From Robiginitalea marina (GTDB lineage Bacteria > Bacteroidota > Bacteroidia > Flavobacteriales > Flavobacteriaceae), in contig NZ_JAMXIB010000002.1 in NCBI RefSeq assembly GCF_024006985.1, forward strand, positions 62,001 through 126,000: a stretch of 64,000 bases of DNA. The letters run 5' to 3'. The first letter of the stretch is position 1; every line of letters starts with the position of its first letter. This document shows positions 56,661 to 64,000 of the stretch, in pieces. The notes under the pieces were generated by a model, which was not told the DNA's origin, made no database searches, and saw only the letters and a list, made by a program, of their open reading frames with translations. Made by a program: the position numbers and the translations under genes.

Positions 56661-58613
56661 ATGATAAACATTACGCTGCCCGACGGGAAAGTGGTCCGGT
56701 ACGCCCCGGGGGTCACCCCGATGGAAGTCGCCCGGGACATAAGTGAAGGCCTGGCCAGGAATGTCATTTCTGCCCGATTCAACAACCGGAAGGTGGAAAG
56801 CCAGACCCCCCTTGAGGAAGATGGGGACCTGGTCCTGTACACCTGGCAGGATGACGAGGGCAAAAAAGCCTTCTGGCACTCTTCCTCCCACGTCCTGGCC
56901 CAGGCCCTGGAGGAATTGTATCCCGGGATCAAACTGACCATCGGGCCGGCTATTGACTCCGGGTTTTACTACGATGTTGATTTCATGGAGCATACCATTT
57001 CCGAGAAGGATTTCCCGGCCATAGAAAAGAGGGCCCTGGAAATCGCCAGGGGAAAACACGATTTTGTGATGCGTGAAGTCTCCAAGGCCGATGCGCTGGC
57101 CTATTACGGGAATCAGGGCAACGAATACAAGCTGGAGCTCATCGAAAACCTGCAGGACGGGGACATTACCTTCTGCGACCACGACACCTTCACCGACCTC
57201 TGCCGGGGCGGGCACATCCCCAATACAGGCCTGATCAGGGCCTTTAAGATCCTCAACGTGGCCGGGGCCTACTGGAGGGGCGATGAGAACAGGCCGCAAC
57301 TGACCCGGGTCTATGGTATTTCGTTCCCCAAACAAAAAGACCTTACAGAATACCTCGAATTACTGGAAGAGGCCAAAAAGCGAGACCACCGCAAGCTCGG
57401 GAAGGAACTGGAGCTCTTCACCTTTTCCGCCCGGGTCGGCCAGGGGTTGCCCCTGTGGCTTCCCAAAGGGGCCGCGCTGCGCGAACGCCTGGAGCAATTC
57501 CTCAAGAAGGCCCAGCGCAAGGCGGGGTACGAGATGGTGGTATCGCCCCATATCGGCCAAAAAGAGCTCTATGTGACCTCAGGGCACTATGCCAAATACG
57601 GGGAAGACAGTTTCCAGCCCATCCACACGCCGAAGGAAGACGAGGAATTCCTGCTCAAGCCGATGAACTGTCCGCACCACTGCGAGATCTACAGGGCCAG
57701 GCCGTTCAGCTACCGCGAACTACCCAAACGCTATGCCGAATTCGGGACCGTGTACCGCTACGAACAAAGCGGCGAATTGCACGGGTTGACCAGGGTCCGG
57801 GGCTTTACCCAGGACGATGCCCATATCTTCTGTACCCCGGAGCAACTCGACCAGGAGTTCAAGGACGTCATAGACCTGTCTCTTTATGTGCTGACCTCCC
57901 TGGGCTTCGACCAGTTTACCGCCCAGGTATCGGTGCGCGACCCGGAAACCCCGGAAAAATATATCGGTACAGCTGAAAACTGGGAACGGGCGGAGGCTGC
58001 GATTATCGGGGCAGCCAGGGAAAAAGGCCTCGATTTTGCCATCGTCCCGGGGGAGGCGGCCTTCTACGGACCAAAACTGGATTTCATGGTGAAGGACGCC
58101 CTGGGCAGGCAATGGCAACTGGGTACCATCCAGGTCGATTACAACCTGCCGGAACGGTTCGACCTGACTTATAAGGGAAGTGACAATGAACTCCACCGCC
58201 CCGTGATGATCCACAGGGCCCCTTTCGGCAGCATGGAGCGGTTTGTGGCCCTGCTGCTGGAGCATACCGGGGGTAATTTTCCGCTCTGGCTGACCCCTCA
58301 GCAGGCTATCGTACTGCCTGTGAGCGAGAAACACGAAAATTATGCGCAAAAAGTTTTAAAATCGCTGGAAAATCACGAAATTCGCGCCCTTGTAGATGCC
58401 CGCAGTGAAACGGTTGGCCGCAAAATCCGGGAGGCGGAAATCCAAAAGGTGCCGTTTATGCTGATTGTGGGCGACCAGGAGATGGAAGAGGGCACCGTTT
58501 CGGTGCGCAGGCATGGAGGCGGCGATCTGGGAACCCTTTCAGTGGACGCCTTCTCGGACTTGGTAAGCAAAGAAATAAATAGTACCTTAAAGTCGTTTAA
58601 GAGCGAAGTTTAA
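56661..58613 (+). CDS. thrS: Threonine--tRNA ligase
   Basis: Charges tRNA-Thr; class II synthetase. 650 residues from ATG 56661 ([17 protein letters not shown]). Order: TGS domain (1-62), editing domain with [16 protein letters not shown] (HxxxH) and later [10 protein letters not shown], catalytic core with motif 2 ([26 protein letters not shown]), zinc ligands in [11 protein letters not shown] and the later His, motif 3 ([15 protein letters not shown]), and the anticodon-binding domain (about 550-650). The ATG 21 nt upstream is rejected because the -7 box ends at 56642. Heads the translation operon. Confidence 0.97.
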   Translation: MINITLPDGKVVRYAPGVTPMEVARDISEGLARNVISARFNNRKVESQTPLEEDGDLVLYTWQDDEGKKAFWHSSSHVLAQALEELYPGIKLTIGPAIDSGFYYDVDFMEHTISEKDFPAIEKRALEIARGKHDFVMREVSKADALAYYGNQGNEYKLELIENLQDGDITFCDHDTFTDLCRGGHIPNTGLIRAFKILNVAGAYWRGDENRPQLTRVYGISFPKQKDLTEYLELLEEAKKRDHRKLGKELELFTFSARVGQGLPLWLPKGAALRERLEQFLKKAQRKAGYEMVVSPHIGQKELYVTSGHYAKYGEDSFQPIHTPKEDEEFLLKPMNCPHHCEIYRARPFSYRELPKRYAEFGTVYRYEQSGELHGLTRVRGFTQDDAHIFCTPEQLDQEFKDVIDLSLYVLTSLGFDQFTAQVSVRDPETPEKYIGTAENWERAEAAIIGAAREKGLDFAIVPGEAAFYGPKLDFMVKDALGRQWQLGTIQVDYNLPERFDLTYKGSDNELHRPVMIHRAPFGSMERFVALLLEHTGGNFPLWLTPQQAIVLPVSEKHENYAQKVLKSLENHEIRALVDARSETVGRKIREAEIQKVPFMLIVGDQEMEEGTVSVRRHGGGDLGTLSVDAFSDLVSKEINSTLKSFKSEV

Positions 58614-58629
58614 TTAAAACCCATACGCC

Positions 58630-59184
58630 ATAGCAATACGAAGAAAATTCAGACCCCGTCAACAGCGGGAAAATAAATTTCCCCACCGGATCAACGAAAA
58701 AATCACCTCCCCGGAGGTCCGATTGGTAGGTGATAACGTTGAAATCGGGGTTTACAGTACACAGCAAGCCCTCAGGAAGGCCGAGGAACTGGAACTTGAC
58801 CTTGTGGAGATCTCCCCCAAGGCAGATCCACCGGTCTGTAAGGTGATCGATTACAAGAAATTCCTGTACGAGCAGAAGAAACGGGAAAAAGCCATGAAGG
58901 CGAAAGCCACCAAGGTGGTGGTCAAGGAAATCCGTTTCGGGCCCAATACGGACGACCACGATTACGAGTTTAAAAAGAAGCACGCAGAAAAATTCCTCAA
59001 GGAGGGGGCCAAATTAAAGGCCTATGTGTTTTTCAAGGGAAGGGCCATCGTTTACAAGGACCAGGGTGAAATTTTGCTGCTCCGCCTTGCCCGGGACCTT
59101 GAAGATTACGGAAAAGTAGAGCAGATGCCCAAATTGGAAGGCAAGCGGATGACCATGTTCATCGCGCCCAAAGCCAAGAAATAA
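58630..59184 (+). CDS. infC: Translation initiation factor IF-3, AUA start
   Basis: Prevents premature 70S formation and checks the start codon on the 30S subunit. Homology continues upstream of the first ordinary start candidate (TTG 58723) through [19 protein letters not shown] and an arginine-rich [11 protein letters not shown], so the true start must be near 58630, where the codon is ATA. The frame is closed by TAA at 58615-58617 and contains no ATG, GTG or TTG before 58723. Known IF-3 genes use AUU, AUC or AUA starts, which IF-3 itself discriminates against, giving autoregulation. 184 residues; two domains joined by a lysine-rich linker. Confidence 0.85.
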   Translation: MAIRRKFRPRQQRENKFPHRINEKITSPEVRLVGDNVEIGVYSTQQALRKAEELELDLVEISPKADPPVCKVIDYKKFLYEQKKREKAMKAKATKVVVKEIRFGPNTDDHDYEFKKKHAEKFLKEGAKLKAYVFFKGRAIVYKDQGEILLLRLARDLEDYGKVEQMPKLEGKRMTMFIAPKAKK

Positions 59185-59228
59185 AAACGAGAGAACGAGA
59201 GTCAATATTAATTGTTAACCAGGAAGAG

Positions 59229-59426
59229 ATGCCTAAGATGAAGACCAAATCCAGTGCCAAGAAGCGATTCAAGCTGACCGGCACCGGTAAGATCAAGAGA
59301 AAGCACGCCTTTAAGAGCCACATCTTGACCAAGAAGTCAAACAAGCGCAAGCTTCGTCTGACCCATTCCACATTGGTCCACCCGGCCGATGAGAACAATA
59401 TCATGGACCAGCTGCGCCTGAAGTAA
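59229..59426 (+). CDS. rpmI: 50S ribosomal protein L35
   Basis: 65 residues, highly basic, with the family start [21 protein letters not shown] and the [22 protein letters not shown] core. Standard size. Second ribosomal step of the infC-rpmI-rplT arrangement; 44 nt after infC. Confidence 0.97.
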   Translation: MPKMKTKSSAKKRFKLTGTGKIKRKHAFKSHILTKKSNKRKLRLTHSTLVHPADENNIMDQLRLK

Positions 59427-59521
59427 GCAGCAGCGAGGAACAGGTACTAATGTTTAACCATGGAGCCAGGCCTGAAAGCGCCCGATAACCGGGCCGCCTG
59501 CTACAAAAAAACAACAAAAAA
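59427..59521 (+). other. rpmI-rplT spacer with possible regulatory structure
   Basis: 95-nt spacer containing a hairpin with GCCCG and CGGGC arms around 59477-59492. In other bacteria L20 represses its own operon by binding a leader mimicking 23S rRNA; whether this spacer plays that role is inference. Confidence 0.3.
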
Positions 59522-59866
59522 ATGCCAAGATCAGTAAATTCAGTGGCTTCAAGAGCTCGCCGTAAGAAGGTGATGAAGCAAGCCAAAGGGTATTTCGGGA
59601 GACGGAAAAACGTCTGGACCGTTGCCAAAAACGCGGTTGAAAAGGCTATGGTATATGCCTATCGCGACCGCAGGACCAAGAAAAGGAATTTCCGTGCCCT
59701 ATGGATCACCCGGATCAACGCCGGTGCCCGCCTGCACGGGATGTCCTATTCCGAATTCATGGGAAAAGTCAAGGCCAATGGAATCGAGCTGAACCGCAAG
59801 GTGCTGGCCGACCTGGCGATGAACCACCCGGAAGCCTTCAAAGCCATCGTGGAGAAGGTAAAATAA
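59522..59866 (+). CDS. rplT: 50S ribosomal protein L20
   Basis: 114 residues with family signatures [28 protein letters not shown], the long basic helix and [23 protein letters not shown]. Essential in early 50S assembly; represses the operon in E. coli. Last gene of the unit, followed by a strong terminator. Confidence 0.97.
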   Translation: MPRSVNSVASRARRKKVMKQAKGYFGRRKNVWTVAKNAVEKAMVYAYRDRRTKKRNFRALWITRINAGARLHGMSYSEFMGKVKANGIELNRKVLADLAMNHPEAFKAIVEKVK

Positions 59867-59887
59867 AGCCCTCGGGCTCTCGTTCTG

Positions 59888-59925
59888 ACCCCGGTCCCGA
59901 TAGCTATCGGGACCGGGGTTTTTTA
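59888..59925 (+). terminator. Terminator of the thrS-rplT operon
   Basis: Perfect 15-bp arms (59888-59902 with 59905-59919) around GC form a 32-bp palindrome whose core is CCCGATAGCTATCGGG, followed by six T. It probably also serves the convergent yjbQ gene. Confidence 0.92.
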
Positions 59926-60345
59926 TTGCCCCTGCAAGGTCAGGACCAGGGTCCGTCCGCCAGCGCGGTCGCGGTGTTCGCACAGGTAGATGCCCTGCCA
60001 GGTCCCCAGGGCAAGGCGCCCACCGGTAACGGGCAGGGTAAGGGAGCTGCCCATCAGGGAGGCCTTGATATGGGCCGGCATGTCGTCAGGGCCTTCCAGG
60101 GTGTGCTGGTAATAGGGGGCGTTTTCCGGCACCAGGATCGACATATGCCTTTCGAAGTCGGCGCGGACCGTAGGGTCTGCATTTTCATTCAGGGTGAGGC
60201 TGGCGGAGGTGTGCCTGATAAATACATGGAGCAGCCCCACCCGGAGATCCGCGATCTCGGGCAGGGCTTCCTCGATGGCCGCGGTGATCAGGTGAAAACC
60301 CCTGGGAAATGGCCGGAGCCGGAGTTCGCGTTGGGTCCAGGTCAT
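59923..60345 (-). CDS. YjbQ family protein (UPF0047)
   Basis: 140 residues. The UPF0047 signature is complete: GLLHVFIRHTSASLTLNENADPTVRADFERHM, then YQHTLEGPDDMPAHIKASLMGSSLTLPV and LALGTWQGIYLCEHRD. Conserved His, Asn and Glu/Asp positions suggest a metal site. Homologues are annotated as secondary thiamine-phosphate synthases from complementation data; the physiological role is uncertain. Convergent with rplT, sharing the terminator palindrome. Confidence 0.92.
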   Translation of the reverse strand: MTWTQRELRLRPFPRGFHLITAAIEEALPEIADLRVGLLHVFIRHTSASLTLNENADPTVRADFERHMSILVPENAPYYQHTLEGPDDMPAHIKASLMGSSLTLPVTGGRLALGTWQGIYLCEHRDRAGGRTLVLTLQGQ

Positions 60346-60405
60346 GGAAACACAAAATTTAGGTTAAACCTGCTTTGTCGGGGGGGAGAAAGCTACGGAT
60401 AAAAT

Positions 60406-60413
60406 TACCTTTG
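60406..60413 (+). promoter_or_regulatory. -7 element for HAD hydrolase gene
   Basis: Exact TACCTTTG, 7 nt before ATG 60421. This predicts a very short leader if 60421 is the start, or about 19 nt if translation begins at ATG 60433. Confidence 0.5.
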
Positions 60414-60420
60414 CCGCTAA

Positions 60421-61236
60421 ATGCAACGGCCTATGGACCTTAAAGGTATTAAATTGGTGGTGACCGATATGGACGGAACCCTGCTGAATGCGCGCCACCA
60501 GGTAAGCGGTCGTTTTTTTGAACTCCAACGGGAGCTCAGCCTTCGGGGCATCCGGTTTGCCGCTGCCAGCGGGCGACAGTACCAGAGTATCGCCTGCAAG
60601 CTGCAGCCCATCCTGGACGAGGTTATCATCATTGCCGAGAACGGCGGGCTGGTTCGCCACCGCGACCGCGAACTGCTCTCCACCCCCCTGGGCAGGGAAG
60701 TGCGCGACCGGGTCCTCGAAACCCTTGCCCTGGTCCCAGGGGCACACCCCATCCTCTGCGGCAAGGACCGCGCCTACCTGCTTCCCCCTTCCGAAGCATT
60801 CCGGGCGCAACTGGAGGAGTACTATACCGAATTTGAATTCCTGGAACGCCTGGTGGGCTTTGAGGGGGAAATCATGAAGGTGGCCGTATACCACTTTGAA
60901 AGCGCCGAATCGTTCCTTTACCCTGCTGTGAAACCTTTTGAAGGGCAACTGAAGGTAAAGGTTTCCGGGGCGCACTGGGTAGACCTGTCTGACCCCCTGG
61001 CCCATAAAGGCCATGCCCTGGAACTGGTACAGCAGTATCTGGGAATTACCCCCGGGCAGACCCTGGCCTTCGGGGACTACAACAACGACCTGGAAATGCT
61101 GGAGCGGGCCGAATTCAGCTTTGCGATGGCCAATGCCCACCCCAATGTTTTGCAAAAAGCGCGGTACCGGACCGCCAGCAATGAGGAGCAGGGGGTGGAA
61201 CAGGTGCTGGAGCGGCTGTTGGGACAGCTGGGTTAG
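60421..61236 (+). CDS. HAD superfamily sugar-phosphatase-like hydrolase (Cof type)
   Basis: 271 residues of the Cof/IIB HAD branch. Motif I is VVTDMDGTLL (nucleophile Asp and acid Asp), motif II AAASGRQ, motif III Lys in AHKGHALELV, motif IV FGDYNNDLEML. A cap domain sits between motifs II and III (about 85-185). Such enzymes dephosphorylate sugar phosphates, PLP or flavin intermediates; substrate not predictable. Either ATG 60421 or 60433 could start translation. It overlaps the convergent next gene by 4 nt. Confidence 0.92.
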   Translation: MQRPMDLKGIKLVVTDMDGTLLNARHQVSGRFFELQRELSLRGIRFAAASGRQYQSIACKLQPILDEVIIIAENGGLVRHRDRELLSTPLGREVRDRVLETLALVPGAHPILCGKDRAYLLPPSEAFRAQLEEYYTEFEFLERLVGFEGEIMKVAVYHFESAESFLYPAVKPFEGQLKVKVSGAHWVDLSDPLAHKGHALELVQQYLGITPGQTLAFGDYNNDLEMLERAEFSFAMANAHPNVLQKARYRTASNEEQGVEQVLERLLGQLG

Positions 61237-62543
61237 GTCTTCTGCTTTTTCTTGCGGGCCGCCGGGAAAAGGACATTGTTGAGGATTAGCCGGTAGCCCG
61301 GGGAATTGGGGTGCAATTCCAGCTCGGTTTTCGGGTCCCCGACCCGGTGCTGGTAATCTTCGGGGTCGTGCCCCCCGTAGAAGGTAAAAAAGCCCCTTCC
61401 CCTTACCCCATGGATATAGCGGGCCTCCCCATTGAGCCTGTTCTCGCCCAGCACCAACACCGTCGGCTTGATCTCCGACCGGGTAAAGGCCGTGGTTTGC
61501 CCCATGAACCCCTTGACCAGGGCGGTATGGTTCTGGCACAACATGGTGGGCACGGGGTCCCATTTGGCGGAAAAATCCATAAGGGTGAAGTAGTCGGCAT
61601 CCATGGGCACATCGTCGCGCTTGTTGGTCATGTCGATCGAGGAAAATTCATAGCGCAGGGGGTTGCGTTCCAGGGTAAACCCGGTAAAGGCAAAAGATTG
61701 GCTGAAATCAAGGCGTTGCTGGTAATTGGGGTCCGAAGGATCCCCGTCGAACATGGGCTCACAAATATCGACCCCCTGGGCCGCCAGGGCGATATCGAAG
61801 CTGTCCGTGGCCGAGCACATGGCAAACATAAAGCCGCCGCCGATCACAAATTCGCTGATTTTACGGGCCACGGCGCCCTTGGCCTCGGAAACCTTGGAAA
61901 ACCCGAGACGGGCGGCCAGGGCTTCGGCTTCTTTTTTCCCCTCGATATACCAGGGGGCTGCCCGGTATGCCCCGTAGAATTTCCCGTACTGCCCGGTAAA
62001 ATCCTCATGGTGCAGGTGGAGCCAGTCGTAAAGGGCAAGTTTGTCGCCGAGTACCTCTTCGTCGTAGACGGTTACGTAGGGGATTTCGGCATAGGTGAGC
62101 ACCATGGTAACCGCATCGTCCCAGGGCGGGTTGTCGCTGGGGGTGTACACCGCAATCCTGGGGGCTTTCTCCAGAATCACCGCCTCCTGGTTCTGGGAAG
62201 GGCTGGCGATCAGGTCCAGGATTTCGGACGCCTGGGGGTCGCTGAGCACCTCAAAGGAAACGCCGCGGATACGGCATTCATTGCGGATCAGTTCCCCGTC
62301 GGGCAATAAAAAGGAACCGCCCCGATAATTGAGCAGCCACTGCACCTTCTGGTTTTTGCTAAGGACCCAGTACGTGATCCCATAGGCCTTCAGGTGGTTT
62401 TCCTGCCCTTCCGCATCCATGGGGATCAGGATCATGGAAGCGGATATGCGCAACAGCCCGGCAAAAAAGAGGATCAGGGACAGTAAGCGAAAACGCGGGT
62501 AAAAAAGGGCGGGGTTATTTGGGTCAAAAGGGTACATCATCAT
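61233..62543 (-). CDS. Conserved exported protein, often called asparagine synthetase B
   Basis: 436 residues with an N-terminal hydrophobic export signal (LLSLILFFAGLLRISAS). Its body is highly conserved in flavobacteria as I recall it (MDAEGQENHLKAYGITYW, NYRGGSFLLP, LTYAEIPYVTVYDEEVLGDKLALYDWLHLHHEDFTGQYGKFYG). Databases often name it asparagine synthetase B, but neither an N-terminal glutaminase Cys2 nor an AsnB PP-loop is visible, so that name is not supported. It contains a possible GATase-like beta-alpha segment (GGGFMFAMCSATDSFDIAL). Role unknown. The start overlaps the dnaB 3' end by 20 nt; later Met codons at 62540 or 62537 are also possible. Confidence 0.75.
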   Translation of the reverse strand: MMMYPFDPNNPALFYPRFRLLSLILFFAGLLRISASMILIPMDAEGQENHLKAYGITYWVLSKNQKVQWLLNYRGGSFLLPDGELIRNECRIRGVSFEVLSDPQASEILDLIASPSQNQEAVILEKAPRIAVYTPSDNPPWDDAVTMVLTYAEIPYVTVYDEEVLGDKLALYDWLHLHHEDFTGQYGKFYGAYRAAPWYIEGKKEAEALAARLGFSKVSEAKGAVARKISEFVIGGGFMFAMCSATDSFDIALAAQGVDICEPMFDGDPSDPNYQQRLDFSQSFAFTGFTLERNPLRYEFSSIDMTNKRDDVPMDADYFTLMDFSAKWDPVPTMLCQNHTALVKGFMGQTTAFTRSEIKPTVLVLGENRLNGEARYIHGVRGRGFFTFYGGHDPEDYQHRVGDPKTELELHPNSPGYRLILNNVLFPAARKKKQKT

Positions 62544-64000
62544 CCGGGTCGGCCTCGGGGAGGGCGTTCATGGAACTGCCAAAGGCCTGCTCCGCACTGG
62601 GAAGGTCCCTGGTGATGAACGGGTTTTCCCCCTCGGCATTCATTTTGGATTGAAACTCAAACGGAGAATCAAAGTCATCCAAATTATCAAATTTACCCAG
62701 ATGCGCAACAAACTTTAACCGAATATTATCAAGCCCGCCATTCCGGTGCTTGGCCACAATGAATTCCGCCTGGCCCTGGGTGGGGGTGCGCTCCTCGTCG
62801 TCCCACTCATCGATTTTGTAGTACTCGGGCCGGTAGATAAAGGAAACGATGTCGGCATCCTGCTCAATGGCCCCGGATTCCCTGAGGTCGGAGAGGATCG
62901 GCCGCTTGCTGCCCCCCCGGGTTTCCACCGCCCGGGAAAGCTGCGAAAGGGCAATCACCGGTACGTCCAGTTCCTTGGCCAGGGCCTTCAGGTTCCGGGA
63001 GATCGTGGAGATTTCCTGTTCCCGGTTCCCACCTTTCTGACTCACCCCTGAGGTCATCAGTTGGAGGTAGTCGATGATCACCAGCTTAATGCCGTGCTGG
63101 GAGGCCAGGCGCCGGGCCTTGGCCCTGAGGTCGAAGATGGACAGGGAAGGGGTATCGTCGATGAACAGCGGAGCCTTTTCCAGGGTCTTTACCTTCACAT
63201 TCAGTTGTTCCCACTCGTGCTTTTCCAGGCGGCCGGTACGCAATTTCTCGGAAGAAAGGCCCGTCTCCGACGAAATAAGCCGGGTAATCAGCTGTACGGA
63301 AGACATCTCCAGGGAAAAGAACGCCACGGGGATATTGGCATTCACGGCAATATTCCGGGCCATCGACAGGGTCAGGGCCGTTTTACCCATACCCGGGCGG
63401 GCGGCAATGATGACCAGGTCGCTGGGCTGCCACCCCGAAGTGAGCCGGTCTACCTTGTCAAAGCCGGAGGGGATGCCGCTCAGGCCTTCTTTGTTCGAGA
63501 TTTCCTCAATCCGCTTTTTGGCCTGTATCACCAGGTTCTGGGCGGTCTCCGCAGACCGCTTCAGGTTGCCCTGGGTTACCTCATACAGCTTGGCTTCCGC
63601 ATTGTCGAGGAGGTCGAAAACGTCCGTAGCCTCTTCATAGGCCTCCTCGATGATTTCGCTGGAGATCTTGATCAGGCTCCGCTGGATGTACTTCTGCAGG
63701 ATGATGCGGGCATGGAACTCAATATGGGCCGAGGAAGCCACTTTCTGGGTGAGTTTGATCAGGTAAAAGTCCCCTCCGACCGCTTCGAGTTTGCCTTCCT
63801 GTTTGAGTTGGGCCGAAACGGTTAATAAATCGACGGGTTCGGAAGATTCGAAGAGCCTGAAGATGGCCTCGTAGATATACCGGTGGGCTTCTTTATAAAA
63901 CACATCCGGATGCAGGATGTCGATAACCTCATCGACCCCCTTTTTATCGATCATCATAGCGCCAAGCACAACCTCCTCTAAATCAACAGCTTGCGGAGGT
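62524..64000 (-). CDS. dnaB: Replicative DNA helicase, N-terminus cut by window end
   Basis: Unwinds DNA at the replication fork (hexameric RecA-fold helicase). About 492 residues are visible; the start lies beyond 64000, with PPQAVDLEEVVLGAMMIDKKG reading into the window edge. N-terminal domain (to about 150), linker, then the helicase domain: AARPGMGKTAL (Walker A), FFSLEMSS, LVIIDYLQLM (Walker B), ALSQLSRAVETRGGSKRP and FIVAKHRNGG. The C-terminal tail is acidic (DPDDDVPF). It probably shares a transcript with the downstream exported protein. Confidence 0.97.
   Translation of the reverse strand, partial: PPQAVDLEEVVLGAMMIDKKGVDEVIDILHPDVFYKEAHRYIYEAIFRLFESSEPVDLLTVSAQLKQEGKLEAVGGDFYLIKLTQKVASSAHIEFHARIILQKYIQRSLIKISSEIIEEAYEEATDVFDLLDNAEAKLYEVTQGNLKRSAETAQNLVIQAKKRIEEISNKEGLSGIPSGFDKVDRLTSGWQPSDLVIIAARPGMGKTALTLSMARNIAVNANIPVAFFSLEMSSVQLITRLISSETGLSSEKLRTGRLEKHEWEQLNVKVKTLEKAPLFIDDTPSLSIFDLRAKARRLASQHGIKLVIIDYLQLMTSGVSQKGGNREQEISTISRNLKALAKELDVPVIALSQLSRAVETRGGSKRPILSDLRESGAIEQDADIVSFIYRPEYYKIDEWDDEERTPTQGQAEFIVAKHRNGGLDNIRLKFVAHLGKFDNLDDFDSPFEFQSKMNAEGENPFITRDLPSAEQAFGSSMNALPEADPDDDVPF

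Overview
The window is a gene-dense chromosomal segment from a high-GC marine-type flavobacterium (Bacteroidota, Flavobacteriia). The lineage call is inferred from several things seen in the sequence. Many genes are preceded by the Bacteroidota -7 element TAnnTTTG, and Shine-Dalgarno sequences are largely absent. Characteristic families are present: BshC, DUF6095, DUF4249 lipoproteins beside a TonB receptor, monomeric isocitrate dehydrogenase, and exported M20, M28 and M14 peptidases. Base composition is clearly GC-rich for this group, which suggests something close to Robiginitalea. No database was consulted. I found no rRNA, tRNA, CRISPR array, insertion sequence or prophage.

Layout. 1-7.1 kb (minus strand): a GlgE-type alpha-glucan locus of MFS sugar porter, GlgE maltosyltransferase, maltokinase and branching enzyme (cut by the window start). 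7.3-18 kb: housekeeping and envelope genes: a collagen-like lipoprotein, MsrB, dihydrolipoyl dehydrogenase, AroQ, a beta-barrel protein, XerD, an AbgB-like amidohydrolase, a sigma factor with a membrane partner, an atypical PlsC-like acyltransferase, a head-to-head NUDIX/PPIase pair and a TRIC-type channel. 18-24 kb: exported M20 and M28 peptidases and a TPR protein. 24-36 kb: nitronate monooxygenase, MnmA, a triple-FAS1 lipoprotein, YidC, PyrG, OsmC, a five-LysM/periplasmic-binding-fold protein and GuaA. 36-47 kb: an FMN split-barrel protein, a PLP decarboxylase, BshC, an M14 peptidase with a glutaminase-like tail, a Gfo/Idh/MocA-DoxX pair, an exported class V aminotransferase and a carboxypeptidase-regulatory-domain protein. 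48-56 kb: a gene-free structured stretch, monomeric IDH, a TonB receptor with two tandem DUF4249 lipoproteins and glycerate kinase. 56-64 kb: the thrS-infC-rpmI-rplT translation operon, YjbQ, a HAD phosphatase, a conserved exported protein of unknown role and dnaB (cut by the window end).

How genes work together. GlgE, maltokinase and GlgB can build branched alpha-glucan from maltose via maltose-1-phosphate, with the MFS porter possibly supplying the sugar. The secreted peptidases and TPR protein suggest a peptide-scavenging lifestyle. The TonB receptor plus two DUF4249 lipoproteins look like an uncharacterised outer-membrane uptake unit. ThrS, IF3, L35 and L20 form the classic translation operon, with infC apparently starting at AUA.

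The most interesting points are the TonB/duplicated-DUF4249 unit, the LysM-binding-protein fusion co-transcribed with guaA, the structured gene-free region before icd, the overlapping divergent start codons at 16675-16678, the AUA start of infC, and promoter elements placed almost against start codons. Most of the window is otherwise conventional core genome.
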